DNA of 64,000 nt from an uncultured Bacilli bacterium (GTDB lineage: Bacteria > Bacillota_I > Bacilli_A > ML615J-28 > CAG-313). The translations under genes were made by a program, and so were the position numbers. The notes under the pieces were generated by a model, which saw only the letters and a list, made by a program, of their open reading frames with translations, did no database searches and was not told where the DNA came from. The stretch covers positions 62,001-126,000 of the forward strand of contig CAKONV010000003.1 in assembly GCA_934098295.1 (NCBI GenBank), read 5' to 3'. How positions within the stretch are numbered: position 1 is the stretch's first letter; every line of letters starts with the position of its first letter. This document shows positions 44,843 through 54,003 of this stretch, piece after piece.

Positions 44843-45562
44843 ATGCTTAGATTTTATGTAACAATTATCTTTCATTTGCATTTAGTAATATATTATACAA
44901 TTCAAATGAAAAGGTATATTAAAAATAAAAAATATAACGTTAATGACCGTTATCAATATGGAAGAAAAATTGTTAAAAAAATAACAAAACTTGGAAGAAT
45001 AACTGTTAAAACGTTTGGGTTAGAAAACTTACCTAGAGAAAATGGATATGTTATGTATTCAAATCATCAAGGTAAATATGATGCTTTAGGTATAATTGTA
45101 GATAGTGAAAGGCCATTATCGGTTGTTATTGATAAAAAAGTTGTTAATAATGTAATGCTTAAATCTTTTTTGACTCTTCTTAATTCTAAAGCATTGGATA
45201 AGACAAATTTTAGAAAAGGTATAGAACTATTTCATCAAATTGAAGAAGAAATAAAAAATGGTAGTAATTATTTGATTTTTCCCGAGGGAAAATATACCGA
45301 TAATAAAAATAATCTTCAAGAATTTCATACGGGTTGTATGCGTTTCTTACAAAACACTAAATGCCCAGTAGTTCCTATTACCCTTTTTAATACTTATAAG
45401 GTTTATGGAATTAATTCTTTAAAAAAAGTTTCTTGTGAAGTTCATTATTTAAAACCAATATACTATGAGGAATACAAGGATTTAAATAAGAATGAAATAG
45501 CTGATCTTATAAAATCAAGAATTCAAAATAAATTAGATGAACTTAAAAATCATTTATTGTAA
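44843..45562 (+). CDS. PlsC-like acyltransferase
   Basis: A 239-residue membrane-associated acyltransferase with an N-terminal hydrophobic helix (2-21). The catalytic YSNHQGKYDALGI (H-x4-D) lies near residue 73 and the phosphate-binding FPEGKYTD near 149. It is a distant paralogue of the plsC at 42267 in the same operon, so it probably uses a different acceptor or acyl chain. It starts 4 bp after the DUF368 gene. The operon ends here with a terminator. Confidence 0.87.
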   Translation: MLRFYVTIIFHLHLVIYYTIQMKRYIKNKKYNVNDRYQYGRKIVKKITKLGRITVKTFGLENLPRENGYVMYSNHQGKYDALGIIVDSERPLSVVIDKKVVNNVMLKSFLTLLNSKALDKTNFRKGIELFHQIEEEIKNGSNYLIFPEGKYTDNKNNLQEFHTGCMRFLQNTKCPVVPITLFNTYKVYGINSLKKVSCEVHYLKPIYYEEYKDLNKNEIADLIKSRIQNKLDELKNHLL

Positions 45563-45584
45563 CATCTTTTTGTAAGGTTAAAAA

Positions 45585-45631
45585 AATTAGGATTGAGTGG
45601 TCAAAATACTTAATCTTAATTTTTTTTATTA
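45585..45631 (+). terminator. Rho-independent terminator of the lipid operon
   Basis: AAATTAGGATTGAGT pairs with ACTTAATCTTAATTT (two G-U pairs), 9-nt loop, eight T. Confidence 0.85.
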
Positions 45632-45654
45632 AAAATGGTTAAAGATATATCTTC

Positions 45655-45683
45655 TTGCAATAATGTAATAAAAATGGTATAAT
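45655..45683 (+). promoter_or_regulatory. Sigma-A promoter of the ABC exporter operon
   Basis: TTGCAA (45655-45660), 17-bp spacer, TATAAT (45678-45683). Confidence 0.85.
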
Positions 45684-45732
45684 ATGTGAATGAAAAAAAA
45701 TAATAAGTATATATGAGGAGGTTTCAAAAAAA

Positions 45733-47451
45733 GTGAAAAGAATGTTAAAATATTTTAAGTTTTATAAAAAAGAAACTATTCTAGCTCCTTTGTTTAAACT
45801 TTTAGAGGCATTATTAGAATTATTAATTCCTATTTTAGTTGCTAAAATTATTGATGATGGTATAGCTAATGGCGATAAAGGCTTAATAATAAGAATGGTA
45901 ATCATAATGATTGTTTGCGGAATTGTTGGTTTAGCATTTTCAATTTTAGGACAATATTTTTCAGCTAAGTGTGCGGTTGGATATGTTACTGTTTTACGAC
46001 ACGATTTATTTAATCATTTGGAGCATTTACGATTTTCAGATATAGATAATTTAGGAACATCTAGTATGATAACGAGAATGACAAGTGATGTGAATCAAGT
46101 CCAAACAGGTATAAATCTTACCTTGAGATTATTTTTAAGATCACCGTTTGTTGTATTTGGTGCTGCCATTATGGGTACAATTCTAGCACCTCAAATTTCT
46201 TATGTTTTCTGGATTGCTATTCCCGTTTTATCGGTTGTAATTTTTGGTATTATGCTAATTACAATGCCAATGCATAAGAATGTACAAGAAAACTTAGATG
46301 AAGTTGTAAAACAAACAAGAGAAAATTTAACTGGTGTAAGAGTGCTAAGAGCTTTCACTCAAGAAAAAGAAGAAATAAACACTTATGGAACAAAAATTAG
46401 AAAATTAGAAAAATCTCAAAATAAAGTTGGTAATATTTCTAATATTATGAATCCTTTAACTTATATTATCATAAACATCGCTATAATTGCCTTAATTTAT
46501 GTTGGTGGTATTAAAGTAAATAGTGGTTTATTAAAACAAGGTGAAGTTATTGCTTTATATAATTATATGTCACAAATTTTAGTAGAATTAATAAAGCTTG
46601 CTAATTTAATTATTACCATGACTAAATCAATTGCTTGTTCAAAACGTATAGCTAAAATTTTTGATATCAATACAAACGTTGAAATTGTAGAAAGTACTAA
46701 AAATGAACAACTTCCTTATATTTGTTATGACCATGTAAGCTTGTGTTATAATAACGCTTCTTGCGATTCTCTATCAGATATAACTTTAAATATTGAAAAA
46801 GGAGAAACTATTGGTATTATTGGCGGAACTGGTAGTGGTAAATCATCACTTGTTAATTTATTGCCAAGATTTTATGATGCAACAGGCGGTTGTCTTTATT
46901 TAGATGGTAAAGATATTAAAAGTTATACACCAACAGAATTAAGAGAAAAAATTGGTATTGTTCTTCAAAAAGCTGTTTTATTTAAAGGAACAATTAAAGA
47001 AAACTTAGAATGGGGTAGAAATAATCCAACCGATGAAGAACTAGAAGAAGCATGTCGTGTAAGCCAAGCCTTAAATGTTGTTAGTAAAAAAGAAAACGGA
47101 ATGGATTCTATTGTTGAACAGAATGGTAGAAACTTCTCTGGTGGTGAACGCCAAAGATTATCAATTGCGAGAGCTCTAATTAAAAAACCTGAAATTTTGA
47201 TTTTGGATGATTCATCAAGTGCTCTTGATTATCAAACTGATGCTCTTTTGAGAAAAGCTATTAAAGAGTTAGATTATAAACCAACCGTATTGATTGTTTC
47301 TCAAAGAACTACATCTATTCAAAATGCTTCCAAAATTGCTGTACTTGATGATGGTAAATTAGTTGGCTTTGATACACATGATAATTTATTAAAGAATTGT
47401 TTGGTATATCAAGAAATTTATTATTCACAATTTAAGAATGGAGGTAAATAA
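45733..47451 (+). CDS. ABC exporter half-transporter, subunit with degenerate ATPase site
   Basis: A 572-residue type IV ABC half-transporter: six membrane helices (residues 1-310) and an ATPase domain with Walker A GGTGSGKSS (near 365), signature FSGGERQR and Walker B LILDD. The catalytic glutamate after Walker B is Asp493, the hallmark of the non-hydrolysing site in heterodimeric exporters such as TM287/288, LmrCD or BmrCD. Start GTG 45733 after GAGGAGG at 45716-45722 (spacing is long; ATG 45742 is further still). It pairs with the next gene. Substrate unknown, possibly drugs or lipids. Confidence 0.9.
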   Translation: MKRMLKYFKFYKKETILAPLFKLLEALLELLIPILVAKIIDDGIANGDKGLIIRMVIIMIVCGIVGLAFSILGQYFSAKCAVGYVTVLRHDLFNHLEHLRFSDIDNLGTSSMITRMTSDVNQVQTGINLTLRLFLRSPFVVFGAAIMGTILAPQISYVFWIAIPVLSVVIFGIMLITMPMHKNVQENLDEVVKQTRENLTGVRVLRAFTQEKEEINTYGTKIRKLEKSQNKVGNISNIMNPLTYIIINIAIIALIYVGGIKVNSGLLKQGEVIALYNYMSQILVELIKLANLIITMTKSIACSKRIAKIFDINTNVEIVESTKNEQLPYICYDHVSLCYNNASCDSLSDITLNIEKGETIGIIGGTGSGKSSLVNLLPRFYDATGGCLYLDGKDIKSYTPTELREKIGIVLQKAVLFKGTIKENLEWGRNNPTDEELEEACRVSQALNVVSKKENGMDSIVEQNGRNFSGGERQRLSIARALIKKPEILILDDSSSALDYQTDALLRKAIKELDYKPTVLIVSQRTTSIQNASKIAVLDDGKLVGFDTHDNLLKNCLVYQEIYYSQFKNGGK

Positions 47452-47452
47452 A

Positions 47453-49186
47453 ATGAAGAGAGTTTTAAAATATTTAGAAAAAGACATATTCACTTTGATT
47501 GTTACATTCATTCTTGCTATCATATCGGTAGTTTTAACAATTTATGTTCCTATTTTATTTGGTTCTGCTATTGATTTGATTGTTGGAAAAAATAATGTCG
47601 ATTTTGATAATTTAATAAAGATTTTAATTAAAGTTGTCATTTGTGTAGGTGCTACAGGTATTGTTCAATGGATAATGATGTTATTAAATAATATGATGGC
47701 TTATAGAATTACAAAGAGACTTAGAAAAGAAAGTTTCGATAAAATTCAAGTTTTACCACTTAAATTTTTAGATGCTCATGCTTATGGTGAATTAGTTAAT
47801 GTTATAATAAACGATGTTGATCAATTTGCGGAAGGATTGCTTTTAGGCTTTACTCAATTTTTTACTGGCATTGCAACTATTATTGGTACAATCGTATTTA
47901 TGATTTCTATTAACTGGGTTATAGCCTTAGTAGTAGTAGTTGTTACTCCTTTATCCCTTTTTGTTGCTAAATTCATCGCCACTAAAACTTATAGTTTATT
48001 TAGAGCTCAATCCGAACTTAAAGCCACACAAATGGGCTATATTGATGAAATGATTGGAAATTTAAAGGTAGTTGAAGCCTATAATCATGAAGATGAAAAT
48101 TTAGAAGCTTTTGATGTTATTAATGATAAATTAAAAGACACTTCTTTTAAGGCAACATTTTATTCATCGCTTACTAATCCTTGTACAAGATTTGTTAATT
48201 CGGTTGTTTATGCCCTTGTTGCCCTTTTTGGAGCTATTTTTGTAGTCGATCCTTTTATTGGTGGTCTAACTTTAACAGTTGGTAATTTGACTTCCTTTTT
48301 AAGTTATGCCAATCAATATACGAAACCATTCAATGAAATATCATCAGTAATTACCGAATTACAAAACGCTTTGGCATGTGCAGGAAGAGTATTTAAACTT
48401 TTAGATGAAGAAGTAGAAACTAAAGAAATACCAACAGCTTTAAAACTAGATAAAGTCGATGGTAATATAAAATTAGAACATGTTTATTTTTCTTATGTTG
48501 AAAATAAAAAATTAATTGAAGACTTTAATTTAAATGTTAACAAAGGAGAACACATAGCTATTGTCGGTCCTACAGGATGTGGAAAAACAACTTTGATAAA
48601 TTTATTAATGCGTTTTTATGATGTAAATAGTGGTAACATTAAAGTTGATGGTTTTGACATTAGAGATATAACAAGAAAATCTTTGAGAAGTAATTATGGT
48701 ATGGTACTTCAAGAAACTTGGATTAAAACAGCTAGCGTTAGAGATAATATTACTTTAGGTAAAAAAGATGCAACTGATGAAGAGATTATTGCGGCTTGTA
48801 AAAAATGCCATGCTCACAGTTTTATTAAAAGATTACCTAATGGCTATGATACCATAATTAGTGAAGAAGGTAATTTATCTACTGGTGAAAAACAATTAAT
48901 ATGCATCGCTAGAATTATGCTATGCTTACCACCAATGTTAATTCTTGATGAAGCTACTTCATCTATTGACACTAGAACAGAAATAAAAATTCAAGAAGCC
49001 TTTAACATTTTAATGAATGGAAAAACTTCATTCATCGTTGCCCATCGTTTGTCTACTATTAAAGAAGCTGATCAAATACTTGTTATGAATAGTGGAAAAA
49101 TAATTGAAGTAGGAACTCATGAAGAATTATTAGAGAAAAAAGGATTTTATAGTGAATTATTTAACTCACAATTTGCTAAATTTTAA
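47453..49186 (+). CDS. ABC exporter half-transporter, subunit with intact Walker B
   Basis: A 577-residue partner of the preceding exporter subunit. Six helices precede the ATPase domain with Walker A GPTGCGKTT (near 371), a degenerate signature LSTGEKQ in place of LSGGQ, and Walker B LILDEATSSID with catalytic Glu500, then the H-loop AHRLST. Combining Asp493 of the first and LSTGE of the second subunit gives one dead and one working ATP site, as expected for heterodimers. The GGAGG at 47440-47444 favours ATG 47453 over ATG 47438. TAA of the first gene lies between. Confidence 0.92.
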   Translation: MKRVLKYLEKDIFTLIVTFILAIISVVLTIYVPILFGSAIDLIVGKNNVDFDNLIKILIKVVICVGATGIVQWIMMLLNNMMAYRITKRLRKESFDKIQVLPLKFLDAHAYGELVNVIINDVDQFAEGLLLGFTQFFTGIATIIGTIVFMISINWVIALVVVVVTPLSLFVAKFIATKTYSLFRAQSELKATQMGYIDEMIGNLKVVEAYNHEDENLEAFDVINDKLKDTSFKATFYSSLTNPCTRFVNSVVYALVALFGAIFVVDPFIGGLTLTVGNLTSFLSYANQYTKPFNEISSVITELQNALACAGRVFKLLDEEVETKEIPTALKLDKVDGNIKLEHVYFSYVENKKLIEDFNLNVNKGEHIAIVGPTGCGKTTLINLLMRFYDVNSGNIKVDGFDIRDITRKSLRSNYGMVLQETWIKTASVRDNITLGKKDATDEEIIAACKKCHAHSFIKRLPNGYDTIISEEGNLSTGEKQLICIARIMLCLPPMLILDEATSSIDTRTEIKIQEAFNILMNGKTSFIVAHRLSTIKEADQILVMNSGKIIEVGTHEELLEKKGFYSELFNSQFAKF

Positions 49187-49194
49187 TAGTTAAT

Positions 49195-50349
49195 ATGGAA
49201 ACAAAAGTATATATATCAAATTGTATTGATTATGATGAAAGTAAAATAAGAACGGCTTTTAAAGAAACCATTTTAGACAATAACTTATTAGACTTTGTAA
49301 AACCAAAGATGAAAATTGCGATAAAAGTTAATCTAGTAGCTGCGGCTACACCAGATAAAGCTGTTACAACAAATCCCGTGCTTGTAAAAGTACTATGTGA
49401 AGAGATTGTTAAAAGAGGTGCTTATGCCATTATTGGTGATAGCCCCGGTGGCCTATTTAATAGCAATACTTTAAGAAATATTTATAAAGAAAGTGGTATG
49501 CTTTCTTTAGTTAGCGAAAACATTTCTGTTAATGATAACTTTAATCAAGAAATACGAAAAATTAATGGGAAAGTTGTTTCATCATTAGATTGTTCATCTT
49601 GGCTTTTAGAAGCTGATGCAATCATTAATTTTGCAAAATTAAAATCCCATGGAATGATGGCTCTAAGTGCTTGTACGAAAAATATGTTTGGTTCTATCCC
49701 TGGATTGTTAAAACCCGGATATCATTATCGATATCCTAATCATGCTGATTTTGCCGATATGTTAATTGATATTCAAGAATTTTATAAATGTAACCTTCAC
49801 TTGCTAGATGCTATAGTTGGTATGGAAGGCAATGGACCAACACAAGGAACGCCTAGAAACATTGGCTTATTTATGGCTTCCAAGTCACCATATGCAATTG
49901 ATGAGGTAGCTGCTTATATTATAGGTTTGATCAATGATGATGTTCCTTCAATAACTCAAGCTATTAAAAGAGATAAAATACCAGTTAGTGTTAATGAATT
50001 AGATTTATCAATCAATGTAGAAAATTTTGTGATAAAAGATTATAAAAACATTAAACCTGGAAAAAACATGGAATTTAATGATAAATTTAAGGGACCATTT
50101 GGTAAAACAATTACCAAAATGGTGGCAAAAATTTTAAGAGTAAAACCAAAAGTGGTAAAAAAAGAATGTATTGGGTGTAAAAAATGTGCAAACATTTGTC
50201 CAGCTAAGGCGATTGAAATGAAAAATGGTAAGCCAATAATAGATAGAAATAAATGCATTAGATGCTTTTGTTGTCAAGAATTTTGTCCCAAGGGTGCCAT
50301 GAAAGCTCATAAAAGTTTTATCATTAAATTACTTACAAAAACAAAATAA
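49195..50349 (+). CDS. DUF362 protein with C-terminal 2x[4Fe-4S] ferredoxin domain
   Basis: A 384-residue cytoplasmic iron-sulphur protein. DUF362 covers residues 1-290 with the family pattern KVNLVAAATPDKAVTTNP, GDSPGG, NFAKLKSHGMMALSACTKN and GNGPTQGTPRN. Two ferredoxin motifs follow: CIGCKKCANICPAKAIEM and CIRCFCCQEFCPKGAM (residues 326-370), binding two [4Fe-4S] clusters. Electron-transfer or maturation roles are assumed; no enzyme activity is established for the family. It starts 8 bp after the exporter with no good ribosome site. The oxygen-sensitive clusters fit an anaerobe. Confidence 0.9.
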   Translation: METKVYISNCIDYDESKIRTAFKETILDNNLLDFVKPKMKIAIKVNLVAAATPDKAVTTNPVLVKVLCEEIVKRGAYAIIGDSPGGLFNSNTLRNIYKESGMLSLVSENISVNDNFNQEIRKINGKVVSSLDCSSWLLEADAIINFAKLKSHGMMALSACTKNMFGSIPGLLKPGYHYRYPNHADFADMLIDIQEFYKCNLHLLDAIVGMEGNGPTQGTPRNIGLFMASKSPYAIDEVAAYIIGLINDDVPSITQAIKRDKIPVSVNELDLSINVENFVIKDYKNIKPGKNMEFNDKFKGPFGKTITKMVAKILRVKPKVVKKECIGCKKCANICPAKAIEMKNGKPIIDRNKCIRCFCCQEFCPKGAMKAHKSFIIKLLTKTK

Positions 50350-50380
50350 GAAGAGTTTCTCTCTTCTTATTTATTTTTTA
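50345..50380 (+). terminator. Rho-independent terminator after DUF362 gene
   Basis: Perfect 11-bp stem AATAAGAAGAG / CTCTTCTTATT, 5-nt loop, T-rich tail. The stem includes the stop codon region of the gene. Confidence 0.92.
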
Positions 50381-50455
50381 TAGTCTTTTTTCATTAAAAA
50401 ATATTATAAATAGTGTATAATAAATTATAGAAAATACTTAAAGAGGTGAAAAAAT

Positions 50456-51004
50456 ATGAGCTTAAAAAAGATTTTTGGGCATTTACACACCATTTCACAT
50501 CATCGTCATGTAGTTATTAAATTATGCTTTAAGGCTGGCATTGGTCTTCAAGGTTTACGACATGATTTATCAAAATATAGTCTTACGGAATTTATTCCAG
50601 GATGTAAATATTATCAAGGTACGAGAAGTCCTAATGAAGCTGAAAGGGAAAAGTATGGATATTCACTTGCTTGGCTACATCATAAGGGAAGAAACAAACA
50701 TCATTATGAATATTGGAATGATTATAGCATCAAAGATGATGCTTATTTACCAGTAAAAATGCCTTTAAAATATGTTAAAGAAATGTTTTGTGATAGAGTT
50801 GCAGCATCTAAAATTTATAAAAAAGATCAATACACTACTGCATCTCCTTATGAATATTTCGCATCAAAGAATGTTCAATCGCGAACTCATCCTGACACTT
50901 ACAAACTGTTAGAAACTCTATTATTAATGTTAAAAGATAAAGGTGAAGAAGAAACATTAAAATATATTAAAAAAATAAAAACCTATGAGGAGGTGATAAA
51001 ATGA
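50456..51004 (+). CDS. DUF5662 family protein
   Basis: A 182-residue soluble His-rich protein. It contains HLHTISHHRHVVIKLCFKAG followed by GLRHDLSKYSLTEF (residues 8-47) and WLHHKGRNKHHYEYWND (near 73), so there are many His/Asp residues that could form an HD-like metal site. This layout matches DUF5662, a family common in Firmicutes and phages with no known function. AGAGGTG at 50442-50448 sets ATG 50456. The YdcF gene overlaps by 4 bp (ATGA). Confidence 0.8.
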   Translation: MSLKKIFGHLHTISHHRHVVIKLCFKAGIGLQGLRHDLSKYSLTEFIPGCKYYQGTRSPNEAEREKYGYSLAWLHHKGRNKHHYEYWNDYSIKDDAYLPVKMPLKYVKEMFCDRVAASKIYKKDQYTTASPYEYFASKNVQSRTHPDTYKLLETLLLMLKDKGEEETLKYIKKIKTYEEVIK

Positions 51005-51426
51005 AAATAGCTGTTGTTTTAGGATATTGGCTTCACGATGATGGTTCAATGGATAGCCTTTTAATTGAAAGATTAGATTTAGCAAGACAAATGATTGCCG
51101 ATTTAAATCCCGATTATGTAATTTTGTCAGGTGGTATTGCCAATGAAAAAGCTGGTCGTAGTGAAGCAAGTGCCATGTATGATTATTTAAAAGAAAAAAA
51201 TGTGCCAACTAAGATGTTGATTAAAGAAGATAAATCACATACAACATTAGAAAATGCTATTAATTCTTGTAAAATTGCCGAGGAGATGCATGTTACAACT
51301 TTAATAATATGTTCTAGTATTGAACATTTTACAATATATAACTTTAATCCTCTAAAAATGTTCAATGATCAATTACAAAATAAAAATGTAAAATTACTAA
51401 TTTATACAGAAGGTAAAAAAGTATGA
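51001..51426 (+). CDS. YdcF/DUF218 family protein
   Basis: A 141-residue short member of the YdcF-ElyC-SanA family. The core is seen as VVLGYWLHDDG, ERLDLARQMI, YVILSGG, SEASAMYDYLKEKNVP and EDKSHTTLENAINS, in the family order. ElyC and SanA influence envelope polymer or undecaprenyl-carrier metabolism, and YdcF binds AdoMet. This one has no signal peptide, so it is probably cytoplasmic, like YdcF. ATGA overlaps link it to genes on both sides. Confidence 0.85.
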   Translation: MKIAVVLGYWLHDDGSMDSLLIERLDLARQMIADLNPDYVILSGGIANEKAGRSEASAMYDYLKEKNVPTKMLIKEDKSHTTLENAINSCKIAEEMHVTTLIICSSIEHFTIYNFNPLKMFNDQLQNKNVKLLIYTEGKKV

Positions 51427-52403
51427 GCGTTTTTAAGAAAAAAAAGAATGAATTAATAGTTAAAAAACGAGTAAATAATATCACTGGGGAAACAGAAAGC
51501 AATTTGATTCGAAAAGAAAATTTAAAATTTTGGTCACGAATTGGTATTGCGGTAAGCCTAATAATGATTGTTTTTATAATATGCGCAGTTGTTAGCATTT
51601 ATAAAAATTTATCAGAAATTAACTTATGGTTAGGAATTAGCATAACGGCTCTTGTAATTGTTTTATTGATAATTTTTGTCGTATCTCCCGTCATAAAAAT
51701 ATTTAATTCGCCTTCTTTTACCTTAGATTCTACAGCTCTTACAACTTCAATTAAAGCTAAAAATTATCGAACTATGAAAAGTGTTGCCAATAATTTAATC
51801 AATAGTGAAAATTCTATTCCTTTTGAACAAAAGAAAAAAATTGAAGAAGCTATGCCTAACCGATATAAGCTTAGAGATGAATTGAATATAGCTTATGATA
51901 AATATATAAAAAAAGATATATCTAAAATTATTTGGCTTACATCATCAAAAGTTGCTTGTGCAACGGGCATTAGTAGTAATAACATTTTTGATGCCATGTC
52001 AATAATAATATTGGATGTTAGAATGATTATGCAAATTGTTGTGAAATGTGGATATCGCCCTTCTTACACAAAACTTTCTAAACTCATTTTTAAAGTATTT
52101 AGAAATGCTTTAATCGCTTATACCATTCAAACAACTAATATAATCGAAAAATTTGCAAGATGGGGATTAAAAACGTTAGGAATGACACCGGGAATTTCAA
52201 CAATTGCAGCCCCTTTTATTGAAGCCGCTACAAATGGTTTATTTACGGCTAGAGTTGGAATTATTGCGAGAAAATATCTATATTCTGAATTTAAAATTCA
52301 TTCAAAAATTTTAAGTCTAGAAGAAGCCGAAAATATTATTGCTGAAGAATCGGCAATTGAAGCCCAAGAGATTTTAAAAGAAAATGGTGTTGAAGATGCT
52401 TAA
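51423..52403 (+). CDS. DUF697 (YcjF-like) membrane protein
   Basis: A 326-residue protein with two N-terminal membrane helices (about 38-60 and 68-92) and a C-terminal DUF697 domain: VACATGISSNNIFDAMSIII, LDVRMIMQIVVKCGYRPSYT and AAPFIEAATNGLFTARVG. In proteobacteria YcjF travels with the GTPase YcjX; no GTPase is present here. Instead two membrane-anchored paralogues of another unknown family follow directly. Overlaps of 4 and 8 bp with neighbours show tight coupling. Function unknown; envelope stress is a guess from the YcjXF system. Confidence 0.8.
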   Translation: MSVFKKKKNELIVKKRVNNITGETESNLIRKENLKFWSRIGIAVSLIMIVFIICAVVSIYKNLSEINLWLGISITALVIVLLIIFVVSPVIKIFNSPSFTLDSTALTTSIKAKNYRTMKSVANNLINSENSIPFEQKKKIEEAMPNRYKLRDELNIAYDKYIKKDISKIIWLTSSKVACATGISSNNIFDAMSIIILDVRMIMQIVVKCGYRPSYTKLSKLIFKVFRNALIAYTIQTTNIIEKFARWGLKTLGMTPGISTIAAPFIEAATNGLFTARVGIIARKYLYSEFKIHSKILSLEEAENIIAEESAIEAQEILKENGVEDA

Positions 52404-53157
52404 AATTAGCCTGAAAAGTTTTTTGCTTTCTTCCCTTTTTAAAATATTGTATTTTGTTGGTGGTATTGCGATTGGAATATTATTAGTAATGATTATTTAT
52501 TTATTAACAACCATTATTTATAAGCATCGTAAAAATAAAAGTAAGATTAAAGTAGAAAAACAAATACCCGAAGCTAACCCTAATTTAATTATAGAAAGAT
52601 ATCAAAATATTTATACAGAAAATTATGGAAAGAAAAATATTAAGATTAGATTAGCTTCTATAAAGGATATATCGATAAATTTAGTTAAAGATATTGCTAA
52701 AGTTTATTATCCCTCCTCAAAAGAAGCAATGCTGGAAGTATCTCTAGAAAATCTAATTCTTCTTTCTCATGATTCTATTTCTAAAATCGATAATCTTATT
52801 AATGATATAATTGCTGATAAACGATTTAAAATTTTATGGTTTGGCTATAGGACTACACATAATATATCTAATTTTTTTAAAAAATTGTTTAATAAGAATT
52901 ATAGTGATAATGTTAGTGTAGACATTAGAGATATGAAAATATCTTATGTTTTAGGCGAAATTGATAAAATAAAGGAAAATGCTTCAAAGAAAAAAAGTGA
53001 TGTCGATCCAGAAGTTGAAAAATCATACTTTTTTATCGATAAATTTATTAATAAAAAAATATGTGAATTAATAAATGAAATCGGCAAAGAAGCAATTCTT
53101 GTTTATAGTGGTGAGTTTAATGGAAATAATACCACAAGTATTGAGGTGATAAAATGA
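52396..53157 (+). CDS. Membrane-anchored protein of unknown family, paralogue A
   Basis: A 253-residue protein with one strong N-terminal helix (about 15-42) and a large cytoplasmic or external domain. I do not recognise the family. It shares with the next gene the motif AKVYYPSSKEAMLEVSLENL (near residue 107) and a C-terminal CELINEIGKEAILVYSG. The paralogue reads AKIYYPDSKYPLGELSINEV and FELIGKQTANVYS at the same places. The start is ATG 52396 with GGTGTTGAAG upstream; ATG 52384 is possible. It overlaps the DUF697 gene by 8 bp and paralogue B by 4 bp. Confidence 0.7.
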   Translation: MLKISLKSFLLSSLFKILYFVGGIAIGILLVMIIYLLTTIIYKHRKNKSKIKVEKQIPEANPNLIIERYQNIYTENYGKKNIKIRLASIKDISINLVKDIAKVYYPSSKEAMLEVSLENLILLSHDSISKIDNLINDIIADKRFKILWFGYRTTHNISNFFKKLFNKNYSDNVSVDIRDMKISYVLGEIDKIKENASKKKSDVDPEVEKSYFFIDKFINKKICELINEIGKEAILVYSGEFNGNNTTSIEVIK

Positions 53158-53921
53158 TATTAACAGTTCATTTTTCATTTTCATCAGTACTAGTCTTTAT
53201 TTTTGGTGTTTTTGTTGGTATAATTTGGGGTGCCTATATTTACGTTAAGCGCAAAAAGAAATTAATTGTATCCCATATTGATAAAAAATTTACTACTCTT
53301 GATGTGGATAAACAAAAAGAAGTTAATGATTTAGTAAATAATATTTACTTAATTCATAAAACGACACATAAAGGACCACATAAGTTCTTATTTGGTTTTG
53401 TTAATATTAAAAGAAGAAAAAACAAAAAAAATGATGAATTAATTAATAAAATATCACCAACTCTTTCTACTAATGCCACTTTAGCCAATGAAATAAAATG
53501 GTTAATTGAAGGCGTGGCAAAAATCTATTACCCAGATTCTAAGTATCCATTAGGAGAACTTTCAATTAATGAAGTTTTTAAATTACTTTATGAACTTTTA
53601 GATATTATTAAATTAGTTATCGATGATCTTCAAATTCCAGAACTAGAAAAAGTAAAAGCTATTAATGTTAAAGATATAATTACCTTATCATTTAAATTTA
53701 AGAAGTTTTATAATATTAAAGGTGTAAAATTATCAATTATGATAATTAATGCTGCTATTAAAATACAAAGTGTAATAACTCCAATTTATTGGATAAAAAA
53801 AGGCACAAAGAGTTTTTCTATTGATTCCTTATCACAATTTTTAGTTAAATGTACCTTCGAACTTATCGGTAAGCAAACGGCTAATGTTTATAGTAAAACC
53901 GTTGATAAGATAGAAATATAA
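53154..53921 (+). CDS. Membrane-anchored protein of unknown family, paralogue B
   Basis: A 255-residue protein with one N-terminal membrane helix (about 10-32), a basic stop-transfer KRKKK and a helical domain. It shares the YYPxSK...ELS and ELIGK...VYS motifs with paralogue A, so the pair arose by an old duplication and may form a heterodimer with DUF697 in the membrane. GAGGTG at the end of paralogue A serves as ribosome site for ATG 53154. It closes the five-gene operon; no hairpin terminator was obvious before perR. Confidence 0.7.
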   Translation: MILTVHFSFSSVLVFIFGVFVGIIWGAYIYVKRKKKLIVSHIDKKFTTLDVDKQKEVNDLVNNIYLIHKTTHKGPHKFLFGFVNIKRRKNKKNDELINKISPTLSTNATLANEIKWLIEGVAKIYYPDSKYPLGELSINEVFKLLYELLDIIKLVIDDLQIPELEKVKAINVKDIITLSFKFKKFYNIKGVKLSIMIINAAIKIQSVITPIYWIKKGTKSFSIDSLSQFLVKCTFELIGKQTANVYSKTVDKIEI

Positions 53922-53975
53922 AAAGTTAAGCATAATTATAGAAAAAAATATATAATTATTATATAATATCTATAA

Positions 53976-53990
53976 TTAGAATAATTCTAA
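53976..53990 (+). promoter_or_regulatory. Per-like box, perfect palindrome before perR-rbr
   Basis: TTAGAATAATTCTAA is a perfect 7-1-7 inverted repeat, matching the Fur-family operator layout and differing from the B. subtilis Per box TTATAATNATTATAA at one symmetric position. It lies just after a TATAAT at 53962-53967, on the expected start site, so PerR would repress its own operon. Confidence 0.85.
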
Positions 53991-54003
53991 AAAAGGAGGA
54001 AAT

